Source: Taxillus chinensis
Lineage: Eukaryota > Streptophyta > Magnoliopsida > Santalales > Loranthaceae
Length of the DNA: 64,000 nucleotides
NCBI GenBank assembly: GCA_023512835.1
Contig: CM042088.1
Coordinates: forward strand, 46,645,199 to 46,709,198
Direction of reading: 5' to 3'
Below the pieces are notes generated by a model that saw only the letters and a program-made list of their open reading frames with translations, did not search any database and was not told the origin of the DNA. Each line of letters starts with the position of its first letter. The first letter of the stretch is position 1. Below, piece after piece: positions 11,703-24,000 of this stretch. Position numbers and translations under genes: made by a program.

Positions 11703-14144
11703 ATGGGCATACTCATCAAAGCCATGCTCCGGCACCTCTGCACCCGCTTCCGGCGCCGGAGACCCATAACAGACGTCCCTCCGGGGAAATCAAGCCAGAT
11801 TCCTCAGCCGGACCCCAAGTTCGCAAATGGGTCGGCCTCGATTCACCCGAATGATATTAATGGGCAGTCGGGAGGGGACGGGTCGTCGTCGTCCGTGAAG
11901 AAGCTCAAGTCCTTCCGGGTGGCGACGTTCAACGCTTCGTTCTTCTCTATGGCGCCGGCGGCTCCCAGCAAGTCGACGAGCCTCGATTCGGGACACGAAG
12001 ACTGCGAACCGAATTCGGGTTGTTCCAAGTCAGATGATCAAAGCAATCGGTTGAAGGGGATTCTGAAGCAGTCCCCTCTGCAGGGCATTTCGTCGAACAC
12101 CTCGGAGGAGGACCTCCCCCTCTCCCTCTCCCTCTCCCTCGCCGCCTCCGCAGCCTCCAGGAAGCAGAAGTTGGAGAAATCGAAGCTGCGAGTCTCGATC
12201 AACCTACCCGAAAACGAGATTTCAAGGACGCTGAGCTTCGCCGAGGCGGAGAGGGGATCTCCTGGGTCTTTCAGAGGGAAAGGAGCTCTCAGATCCTCCG
12301 CGAGTAGTTTCGACAGTACGGACGACGGAGGAAGGCGGCGGAGGACGGCGGCGGAGGTCCTGAGGGAGTTGGATGCGGACATATTGGCGCTTCAGGATGT
12401 GAAGGCGGAGGAGGAGAGGGGGATGAAGCCGCTGTCCGACTTGGCCGCCGCCCTCGGGATGAACTTCGTCTTTGCGGAGAGCTGGGCCCCCGAGTACGGC
12501 AATGCCGTCCTGTCCAAGTGGCCCATCACGCGGTCCCAAGCTCACACTATCTTTGACGACTCCGATTTCAGGTGAAATTATTAAATAAATAAATAAATAA
12601 ATATCACTTTTTAATATATATATATTTACTTCTTTTCGTTTTTCTTTTCTTTTATTTAATTTTTGAGATTTACGTGGCTCAATATCATGTGATATATTTT
12701 AAAAAGCAGTTAAAAATATTTTAAGTTTTATTATAAGAAGCATTATATTATGGTGGGCTATGTTAGTTGATATGGAATCACAGAGATCATGTAGTTAATG
12801 TGTGAGAATGGACTTTTAGTGCATACAAATGTCAATTCTAGCTTGAATTAAATCATGATTATTAATTGTTTGGATCTAATATTTTTTAAAAATTTTAGAT
12901 AATTTTAATTTAAAATATCCAATTCAGTCCGCTCTAATCCGATTCTGCCCAATCCACTGTATTCATTAGTCCTATCACGCCTCAATTCATACATTGACAG
13001 ATTCAAGTCTATCACTATCGATACCCAAAACCGTATTGTTACCATCCTTGTGCACCGTATGCATGTACACAAGTTTATTTTCGTATGACATCATTGACAT
13101 GACAACATTGAAAACAACAAACGCAGGAATGTCCTAAAGGCTACGATTGATGTACCCCACGCTGGAGAAGTCAGCTTCCACTGCACCCACCTCGATCATC
13201 TCGACGAAAACTGGCGAATGAAACAAATCAACGCCATCATCCAATCCACCGACGACGAACCCCACATCTTGGCGGGAAGTCTCAATTCTCTCGATCAGTC
13301 AGACTACTCCCCTGCAAGATGGACTGATATCGTAAAGGTAAGGCTATAACTGATCGAGGTCGCTCAAGTCGATCACATGCATAATTGATGACATATAATC
13401 CAAGTACCGACGGACGTAGTGTGAAAACCTATTGCTTAGTGGACGCTGACTGTGTCATATTGATGCAACAGTACCACGGGGACCATAACCCACGTATAAC
13501 GTATACATGCACCACAGGAATTCATTACTGATGTGATGTTGCTGTGGTGACTGTCATGTTGATGTAACAGTACTATGAGGACCAGGGGAAGCCCACACCC
13601 AAGGTAGAGGTAATGGAATTTTTGAAGGGAAAACACTACGCGGATGCTAAGGACTTCGCTGGGGAATGCGAGCCAGTGGTCATGATCGCGAAAGGCCAGA
13701 GTATGAGCCTGCTCCAAGCTTAATTTAGAGGGTGTTTGCTTAATTTTATACTCAAAAACATGCCTATAAACTACTTATACATAAACAAAATCAACTCAGA
13801 CACTTTTAGCGTTTTAAACAGGTGTGCAAGGGACTTGCAAGTATGGGACCAGGGTGGATTACATATTGGCCTCCCCGGGGTCAGCTTACAAGTTTGTGCC
13901 TGGCTCATACTCGGTCTTGTCCTCTAAAGGGACCTCTGATCACCACATAGTGAAGGTTGATCTGAGGAAAGTGGGGGTGGTTTCACAGGAAGGCGTTGCA
14001 GTGAAGAAGCTGCATTCAATGCGGAAAGTAGTGAAGGCAGCTGACAGTGCCTCTCCAGTTGGTATATCCAGAACAGACAAGAGAAAGAAGATTGGCTTCG
14101 TGACTTCTTCCTTGCTGCACTGCACCACCGAATGTTCTTTGTAA
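11703..14144 (+). CDS. Endonuclease/exonuclease/phosphatase (DNase I-like) family protein
   Basis: Four exons with consistent phases: 11703-12571, 13127-13337, 13571-13700, 13822-14144, giving 510 residues. I start at the ATG of MGILIKAML; the longer frame from 11652 would need TTG. The first ~200 residues are basic, then Ser-rich and probably disordered, with an LSLSLSL stretch encoded by CTCCCT units. The EEP fold follows: ADILALQDVKAEEE, GNAVLSKWPI, CTHLDHLDENWR, HILAGSLNSLD, TRVDYILASP and SDHHIVKVD. The usual metal-binding GDxN element reads GSLN here, so phosphodiesterase activity is uncertain. It resembles Arabidopsis At2g48030/At3g21530-type proteins of unknown substrate (from memory). 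Intron 2 carries a duplicated, decoy copy of the exon 3 acceptor. Confidence 0.85.
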
Positions 14145-17100
14145 TTTATTTTTGGTAGCAAACTGGAACACCTAGAGATTGATGCATAATCACTCTTCAA
14201 GAATCCAACGTTGCATGCATTCTGGATTCTACAAATGATTAGGGACATTTTGAAAGACAATATGAATGCCTGAACATTTACTACTAATAATGAAAATTTT
14301 ATAGCCTCTACTACAGCCGATCCAATCCAAGTGTGTCCCAAACCACTTGTCTCATAAACAGCAGGGGATTGACCCACAACACAAGGAACATGGTTAATTT
14401 ATGGATCTCAATCTGTGACCAACAGGGCTCTCTTCTGTCTTACCAAGCAGGCAAGCACCCTATATATGGCATACCAATGGAAGTTTTGACCCACCGATTT
14501 CAACGTCTACCATTACCTAACAAAAATTATAAGCAAAGTGAAATCTAGCTAGTACGGACGAAACGGGAAAAAAATCATAACCAAAGAGGTGAATAGCTAG
14601 TGCAAGGAAATTGGACTGAAATTGGACTGAAATTGAACATTACAGCTAGGAAGGAATAATAAATAGATGTATAATATTGTAATTTAAAATAATTATAAAT
14701 GTACTTAAATCATCTAAACTTCAATCACGCATTGTGTTTTAAAAAGTTTTCATTTTTAAAACTTAATCTTTTAGAGACGTTGAATGATTTGTGATAGCCA
14801 CACACTTAATATTATCAATGCCCATTACAAAGAGTCCCAATTCGGATACCGGTCGGCTAAGTTTCATTTCCCCGTTATAAAATGCCATCATCGTGATATC
14901 ATTGTCACTTGTTGCCTGTTGGCTGTTGCCATACGTCTCTTTTTCATTTTAAATTGTTATTTTAAATATTTAAAAATATAAATTTAATCTAAACATGCCA
15001 TTTTCCACTTTTCAGACGACATAATATGCCGAGGAGAAAATAAATTATATAATATTCATTAATTTGATTGGAAAATGGGTATAATTCGCAATCATCATCA
15101 GATTAATTTATAACTCGAAAGCTTTCCCACTTCCCGTGATTGTTTTCCTACTTTTTATTAATGATACTATCTCTTTTCAAATCAATGAGGAAAAAAAAAC
15201 TCTAGAGTTATAAATAATAATAATAATTACTGACTTTAAAAGATAACATAAATATAAAATAAATTTTAAAAAAATGGTTAATTATCAAGTAACTATAGGT
15301 CATTAATTTATATTTTTAATGAATATTTAATATAAAAAAATGATACGTGCAACTGTATTATTCTTGTAAAATCGTGAGTGACTCTGATTTATACGTAATT
15401 TTTCTCTTTGGTTAATTTGATATGTTATTATGTACAATTCTTACATAATATTATTCTTAATATAAACTAATCATCTCCATCCAAGTCGGCCATAAGTTTG
15501 CATCCTCTAATATCAATAGGGGTATAATAGGCATATGCAATAAGTGGTATTTGGTAATGCACTAGATTGCGGTGAATTAAAAGGAAAAGAAAGATTCTGT
15601 ATGGCATCACTTTTAGCTTACTATTATTATTAACAATTTATATTTAATGTTACCGAGCATAGTAGGAGGGTAAAAGATTCTAATATGTCAAATTGAACAT
15701 CCACGTCAATTTTCATTCCTAGAGATGAATAATAAAAAAATTATTTATTTTTTAAAAACATCAAACATTTCATTCCTTATTTCTATCTATATTTATTATT
15801 TATTTTATTTTATATTATTTCTCTATCATCCTTTCATTTATTATAACTAATCAAAAAGTTACAAATTTAATAATATATATTAAAACATTATAGGAAAAAC
15901 ATTTAAGGATGAATAGTAAATCCCTAAATATAGGAATTTACTATTCATTCCCTATCCCTATATCCTATTTTGGGGAACCTGCTGTAAATGAGTTTTTGAT
16001 AATTTTGTATATTTTTTCCCTAAATTATAGGAAAAGTTAGATTATAGAAAACCTAGTGTGGATGCTCTAAAAGAAGCCACAACTGTTTTTTGCTAATAAT
16101 TTTTAATTTTATATATTTAAATAATATTTTACTTTCATATACAAATATATATATCATAGATTCCTTAAATTATTTTTTATATTTTTAAATTAATATTTCA
16201 TATTATTCTTTTATTTAATTTTATTATCATATCATAGTTAAATTTTATAAATAAAAAAATAATATAATATACGTATTCACATACTTGTTTATATATTAAT
16301 AAAATGTAGCAAACTGACAACGTGTCACCAGTGACTATGATAGTGTTGTTGAAAAGTTATCTTATGTGAAAAAAAGAGGGGGATGCCAATGACCTTAATA
16401 AGGTGGAATAAGCCTAGATCTTAATAGGTGCAATCAACATACCTAATAAGCATATTGACCCCGATCCTTTTGGCAATGTGAACTAATTCCTACACCAGTT
16501 CAACCTAGCACCCAACAAATAAAGTAGCCAACATGAGATAGAGAGAGTGAGAGTGAGTGGATTTGCATGTTAGGAAGAGATTGTCCCAAAATTAAGAGAG
16601 ATGATTAGAAAATTTGTCTCGCGGTTGTAAATGAAATTAGTATTTCCAATAGAAATGACTATTCCCATTAATAAACATTAAATGAAGTATTAGCTAATTT
16701 AATGTCAGCTAATCCAATTTCATTACTAAGTATTAACTAATCCCACTATTATCTAATGCAAACGAAATATTAACTGTTAGTTTAAATCTCAAACATAATT
16801 TACATCCTGTGTATTGTGTATTAGGCTAACTTCAGCCTTACCAATGTAAGTATATAATTTATTATAATAACATAGCATTTTGTAGTGTGCATTGAAAATT
16901 GTTTAATTATTTTGTTTGGTCTAAAGTAACGTGCTTTAGATTGTCTTGCCCATTTGCCCATGGACTTCTGATATATCTTCTCAAGTTACTTTACTGTGTT
17001 TTGATCAGTCTACAACAAAGGGATCCCTTGATGTGCTTGCTTGTTGCTCCTTGTGGAGAAGTGTTTTAAGTGGAGGGTGGGTGATAGCGATACAAGAAAG

Positions 17101-18058
17101 GAAGAGTAGGACATCACAAGACAAATTGAAGAACCATTTTTCTGCGACTCCAGCCAGGCAGGCCTAATGGATGCCTCATGTGACGACCCTGCTGATATTG
17201 ACGTGGGTGATTCAAGTAAGACGTGTGGTGTGGGTGATTGACAAGCCCAGACAGACCCCAGCTAGTTTTAGGAGAATTATAAACACCTAAAAGGAATTTC
17301 TCTAAGCTGGATGAACATTATTAAATTACCACCCAAGGGAAGGAATACACCCCATCCCGGTGGGTAGTTCTGATTCTGAATGGGTTGCTAAAACAAAACT
17401 TCTAAAAAACCAGAAAAACAGAACATCGGCACAAGATCATGGGGGAGGGTGATCAATTAGTTCATCTAGAACAGTAAAGTTAATGTCGTAAAGCATGTTT
17501 GGCAATCGTCCTGGAGAGCTTTCCTTTTTAGGAAGATTTTATATGTAGCCTTCCGCAAAAACTTTTATTTTCAAAGATACTTGTCTTACTTTTAACCTGC
17601 ACGTATCTGTTCATTTCTTGCTCTGATGGAAATATCTTACAATCCACGAGAATGAAAGAAACTGTACATGCATTTTGTCCAAAATTTTGGTGCTCTGCAA
17701 TGAAAAAGGAAATATGAATTCAACTCATTTTTTACAAGTTACCATCGCTTGATGCGGTTAAAGGTGCCCTCGTATACAATCATCTTCTCAAACAACAAAC
17801 TGAGATGAGACCCTTCAGTTATAATAGTACAATAGATCGTGGATTATAAACAAAGCCTATTATAAATAAATCAGAAGCCGCGGTGCACTCCATTTAGCTT
17901 GGCTTTTGAAGACCACATGCAGAAGGCTCATTGGTAAAAGCTTTCAGGATTATTTCCAAAACTTGCAACGGAGGATAAGCACCAATGACTTGCTTTTCCC
18001 ATGATTGATAGGTGTTTGCTTTTAGCAGATGTAGTTAATAACATGACCTAAAAAATAT
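14145..18058. other. Convergent intergenic region between EEP gene and PIEZO
   Basis: About 3.9 kb holding the 3' UTRs of both neighbours and AT-rich repeat DNA. A possible MITE lies at about 15655-16068. A less AT-rich patch at about 16920-17420 may be a fragment of an old transposon or gene; its 73-codon frame at 16946-17167 has no recognisable domain. Sequence from about 17930 to 18058 is probably PIEZO 3' UTR. Confidence 0.5.
15655..16068. mobile_element. Possible MITE with gagca ends
   Basis: The left end reads gagcatagtagg and the right end, reverse-complemented, starts gagcatccacactagg. The interior is AT-rich and carries complementary segments (gatgaatagtaaatcccta near 15908 against ggaatttactattcattcc near 15935) that could fold. 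No clear target duplication was found. Confidence 0.35.
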
Positions 18059-21000
18059 CTACTCTTCCTTTGTGTACTCAAGCAACATATGCGGCGACCT
18101 ATATATTTTAACCAATGTCCAATAGAGAACCTCTTCGACTCCAAGAGCACCCTCTGCTCTTGCAGCATATATATCCTCACAAATGGCCATCAACCTAAAA
18201 CACAGAAAAAAATGAGTTTGAAAAACGTACATGAATTCACAATTATCACATGGTACATTAAATGCACAACTAAACACGATTTTTCCCCCTGAATATTTCT
18301 ATATTAATTTGACATTTATAATCTGTTGGTGCTAATGAAAATAGAGTATCCAATTCAAAATTAATTTGGATTCCTAACATTGGAGCCAGGAAAAAGAACC
18401 GAAAAAACAAGTCCATTTGATACCTGTCACAAGATGGAAGATTCTCATAAGGAATTCTCATTCTCAAGTCAGAGCACTGAAGTCTGATAAACCGAGCAAC
18501 TGCTAACACAAATGTAATGTAGAGACCCCATATGCTAAACTTGCTAAGAGTTTCTCCAAGAATGCCTTCTGCAGCAACGTTGAAAATTTTATAATAATAC
18601 ACATTTACAAATAAAATTTTAAAAAAAAAAACACATTCCTCTATCAACTTTCATGTATATCAGAAAAATGTCCATTCAATCTTACGTGGGGTTTCCTCGG
18701 ACACAATAACGGCTGTTGGTCCCATGAAACCGCTACATAGATTAATATTTGATGAATTGATGTCATGAAAGGACCACCATTCATGATTTTCACGATTTAT
18801 GACAAGATCTGCATTAACAACATTTTCCTGTATACTACTAGTATTAGTAAAGAATATAATTGCCACTAACAAAAACAGTAACTGCCCGTCAGAAAATAGA
18901 ATATGATATTTCAAGAGTTGTGCACTGGTGTAGTAACAAGAGTTTCCCCCACCAAGCCCGGGAATAATGCAGAAAGAGATAGTCCCACGTTTTCTGTTCA
19001 TACATACCTGATCAATAGGCCTAACATCTCCAGAACCGGTGACTCGAAAATATCTCGGATAAACATCATATATCCTAAAGCTGTTTGCTGTGCCATTTAG
19101 AACTTCCTGGACTTCAGATGCTTTTGGAAGATCCGAAGGTTCAATAGTTCTATCGAATCTCACAATTTCCTTGCCTTTAGGTCTGTCCCTGTAAAGCACC
19201 CAAGTAAAAGTGATGCGCATGTCCCACTCAAGGGATTCAATGAACCTAGTCAAAACAACTTTAGGAACAAGCCACAGAGTACTCGCATCAGCTTGGCAGC
19301 ATATTAACTGGATGTCACTTTTATCATATGCTTCCAAATAACCTTGAGGATCAAGATCGATTCCAGAATTGAGCTTATCCCATTGGAGTCTTTCACATAG
19401 GCTGGTCTGATACAAGGTCAACCGACCGCCAAGAGGTGTCTTAATATCAACCTGAATGCTAGCATCATTGATGGGATTTGCGATGTTTGTCGGATTACCA
19501 CTGCTATACATCTAAAGAAGTTACCCAACACAAGAAGAACAATAATTAATGAAGGACTAATGAAGAACACAAAAAAAGGATAAAAGTAATGTACATGATA
19601 GGTTTTTTTTTTATTTTGAGAAGAACTCTCACCAGCATAGGAGCCCAAATAACGCACATCAGTATTAAGAATAAACAAACCCCATTGCAAAATTTTGTTA
19701 ATTTTGTTTGCTTCTCTCCTTGTTTATGTTGAGCTCTATTCAGAATCGCATCACATTTGACAAGGTACAAGCTTGCATGTATGTCCTCCAACTATGAAGA
19801 GCACAATATATCAGTATAAAAACAAAGCTTCCATTTTTATTCAGCAAAATTAAAATGCTCAATACAGATACCGAATATGGTGATAGTTATCATCACAGAC
19901 TTACAAATTTAGTTCTGAGAACCACAAAGTCTGGGAACAGATAGGAAAGTAAACAAAAGACAGCTATCCATCATACATTGTAAAAGTTATTCACATTCAC
20001 AAGGTTGTCCTAGGGTCTAACGTCAAATTCACAATAAACAATGACATGAATTTAAGTGTTGCCCTTTTCTTAGAATAACAATAAATCACTGTCAAAGCAT
20101 TGAAAGTCAACATGCAATGAAGCAGGGAATACATTCATTCAAGCAAAGCCTAATTTTAGCATGATGCCACAATCGTAATTTGCAAGTACTTACCTTAAGC
20201 CAGTCATACATTGTCAAAGATGTGGTTGTGCATGACCAGTCAAGTACACACCGCAGTTCATAAAGGAATGGCAAGGACCGATAAAGCCGATAACCTAAAT
20301 AATTAACTCGTGAAATTTCACTTGTCAAGAACTGCTGATACAAGCTGCTTTTATGAGGAAGCCCAAAACGGATTTGTATGGCTTGTAGTGCTAAAGAAAT
20401 TGCTTTTGTAAGATATATAACACGGAGAGCTAATAATCCAGCATTATGATTTGGCTGCATGTGCCAACCATACTTACATACAGAATATGTATAGAGAATG
20501 AGATTGAAAAGGTAAAACATGACTTTTCCCATGGCAAATGAACATAGGTAGATGACACGATCAAGCACAATCAAGAAGAAGATTATCTGCAGAAAGAAAC
20601 ACAATGAACCAATAAAGAAACAAGATCTAATGCTTTATCACAATATACAATGAATAGTCCTAGAAAAATAACCAACAAAGATGATTGCATCCACCAAAAA
20701 TATTTTCTTTACCTTGCATGTGTCTATATTACTGTTGAGAGTTGCAGAACCAAAAAGAAAAGGAGAAAACAAAAGACGAAGTGTAATGTTAATTCATAAC
20801 CAATTAAGGTTTATTGCAACTGTTCATCATTTTACATAGGCTTAAGCCCAAAACATGTAAAGACACTTATGCCTTTAATAATTACTGATTGGAATAAAAA
20901 TTGCAGCTTTACTATATATTTGGAATGCATATTAAATTTATATTAGTTTATCTTTCTAACTGCTGACTATTGCAGAAAAGAAAACAATTTAAAGAATAAG

Positions 21001-24000
21001 AGTAGAGTGTTACCATTAACATGAATACAAACTCTTTAGGAAATTGATCTTCAAGCTGATACACCTCAAGAAATTGAGTGTTTTTTTTAATGACAGATTG
21101 GTAAAATATAGCAACCAAGAAGAAAACAGCCAAATCAGCTCCAAATATGTAGGCATACAAATCAACCTCCTTTTTACCTCCCCCAAGCACAGAGAGTATG
21201 GGGTATGGGAACCCAACTTCTTCAACAAACCCTGCACGCTGAGCTTTAAGAATTTCATTTGCTACATCAGCAGCTGGAGTTAGTGGCTTGTAATATTCTG
21301 ATCGTTCACACCCCATCATAGGGGAGGCATACACCACCTCAAAAACAGCCAAGGCCACGGTAGGATCATCTTCACTTCTTTCAATGCTCTGAACACGAAC
21401 TTTACTAGCAGAAGAGCAATGATTAGGATTCTTTGCCTTGCATCTCTCTTGATGAACAAATTTAAGCAACTGATTTATTCCGGACTCAATCCTCTCAGGC
21501 TGGATCCCATCATCTAGGCATGAGCGAACATCTATAGACAGCTGAACAAAGTAAGGAGGCGATTCTGATCCCTGAGTTACCGACTTCCAGTATGTATAGA
21601 CATCATTAATTATCGTTTTAAAAATTTTTACTACTGATAAACGAAGCTTCGTGAGTTCTCATGCAAGCTTAAGCTCATATTAACCTTTTTCCCGTAGTCA
21701 ATGCTTTCTCTGGAAAAATTATATTCTCTATAGGATATCCATTCACCATCTTTTGCAGTTATAAAACTTTGTATAAGAGTAAACAGGTAAACTAAAAAGA
21801 GAGGTAAGGAACCGACAACAAATGATGACATGATTTTGTCTGACGGGAAGCCTAACTCAGGGAGAAAGCTTAAATGGATTTTCAGCCCACAGTGCTGAAT
21901 GATGATTTGGTACACATACTGAAGCAAAATATACATCTCTGTGAAGATTAGCATCATGACCCAAAAGATGTAATTTGGACCTGTGTCAACACAAAGGGCA
22001 TACAAGAAGAGAGCTGCAAGATACACCATAGAAAGCAAACTGAAATTCCATAGGAAGACAAAAATGAAACAGCAATAACAGACAACATCATTATTGGATC
22101 GCATCTGTGACCATATGTGGCGAATTATTCTTCCTATCTGCAGGCTTGCAGGATCCACTGTTGTTCTGATCCTATCAGACTGCAGTGAAGATGAATGGTC
22201 CAAACAAGTATTACAAGTATCCTGACTCTCAATTTCATCATATATTACATCATCTAAAAGAGACTGTTCATTTGAATCTGAAACTTCCCGAGATACATTC
22301 AAGAAGCTTGCCAGGTTATTAACAGCCTGATTTCCAATGGACTGTACCTGGGAAACCCCATCATTTATTAGCTGTACAGCAGTAATTAACCGGCTTTCCT
22401 TTGTTCGCCCTTTGTCTGTCTTGTTTGAATCAGATACTGGTCCACCTACAGTGTCCCATTCAAGTTCACTGATCTCACAAATAGGAGATTGCACTTGATG
22501 CCTCTCAAACCCCACCAACGATGGATTCATAGTCTTAATGTGTCCAGGAAGTTCGCTAGAAAACACCAAATTCGAAGTAATATCCTGCCCTGGCTTTTCA
22601 TGCACAGCCACCTCTTTTTTAACATGAGCAGTATCCACTTTTGATCCAAGAGAAGTACTCCTCCTCCTTAGACCTTCACCACCAGGAGAGGCATCATGAT
22701 AGTTGGCAATTAAATCCGTGCTGCGTAGTTGGTCTTGTAGATTGAGCATCTCAGATTTCATTTTTTCCACTTGCAAGTTGCGCTGCCGTTTCTTCTCCTC
22801 AGATTCACGAATATGTTGCAATTGTGCAGTCTTCCATGCAGTTTTCTTCTCCTGCTCAAGTACAATAGCACCAATTTGTTCTGCTTCAAGGTATTGTGAC
22901 ACATAATCACATTCCTGGGTTGAAAATATATATGACTGCAACGATACAAGAAGAAATATAATGATCTCAACCAGTGCGGATCTTGAAGTGATTCGAAAAC
23001 CATATTCATATTTATAAAGTCCAATGACTTCATATAAGTAATCTATTCGATTACATGTCCCAGCACTGTATTCTCCCACAAAAGGGGATTGATAGGTAAG
23101 AGATAGAACAATAAGAACAAAATTGTATATTCGCAAGAACTTAAAAACTCCGTTCTTCTTCTTCAGTATTTTCAGTCTCATCCGGAAAAAAACCAGAGCA
23201 AAGCAAAGGTACCCAAGATGCAGAATATCATACTCAAGGGTTCCCGTGATCAGAATCAACACAAGCACAAGATCCAACAAATGACAATAAAAGTAGAGCC
23301 TCAAGTAGTCAAGAAAAGTCCATATGATTTTAGTTTCAAAGGAGAGATCTCTCCAAACAAATGCAATCTTATGTTGAGACATCATTAAACGATATGTAGA
23401 TGACCCAGAGAAATGGGCAAGGTGATCAGCATGAAGTTTGAAACATCCCATCATGAAGACTATATAGAGGCTGATAAGTGTTAGGGGATCATCGACGGTA
23501 AGTCCTAGAGTTAAAATAAAACAAAAAAAAGATCATGTTAAAAAGGAAAATAAATTTATTTTACTCTCGTGTATTCTAAATAACCGACTGAGCAGCTATA
23601 TATTGATGACCTAAAAGACTTTCAGAAGTTTCTAAAATAAAAGGTGCGAGGCAATTATCGACCATAAATCTGATTCAAATTTTGGACAACTATAATCACT
23701 TCTTAATATCCAATTGCTGTAGTCAGCAATGGTACAAAAAATAATACAAGTGTAATACCTAGCCAGCACTTTTGGCAGTAATGGAAATGTATCTTCGAGC
23801 TTCTCCAGCAGTCATGGCAATGCACACTGGTCTGACTTGGGACATTTTTACTTGAAGGCATCATTTTCTTCCACGTAGCAAAGTACTCAAGGATGAGAAT
23901 AGAAGCAAATAAGAAAACAAATAAAGGCCACAATTTTCGTATAATACGGTGATTTAAAAGAATACAAACTGCAAGTGATGCAATGTATAACATAGATATC

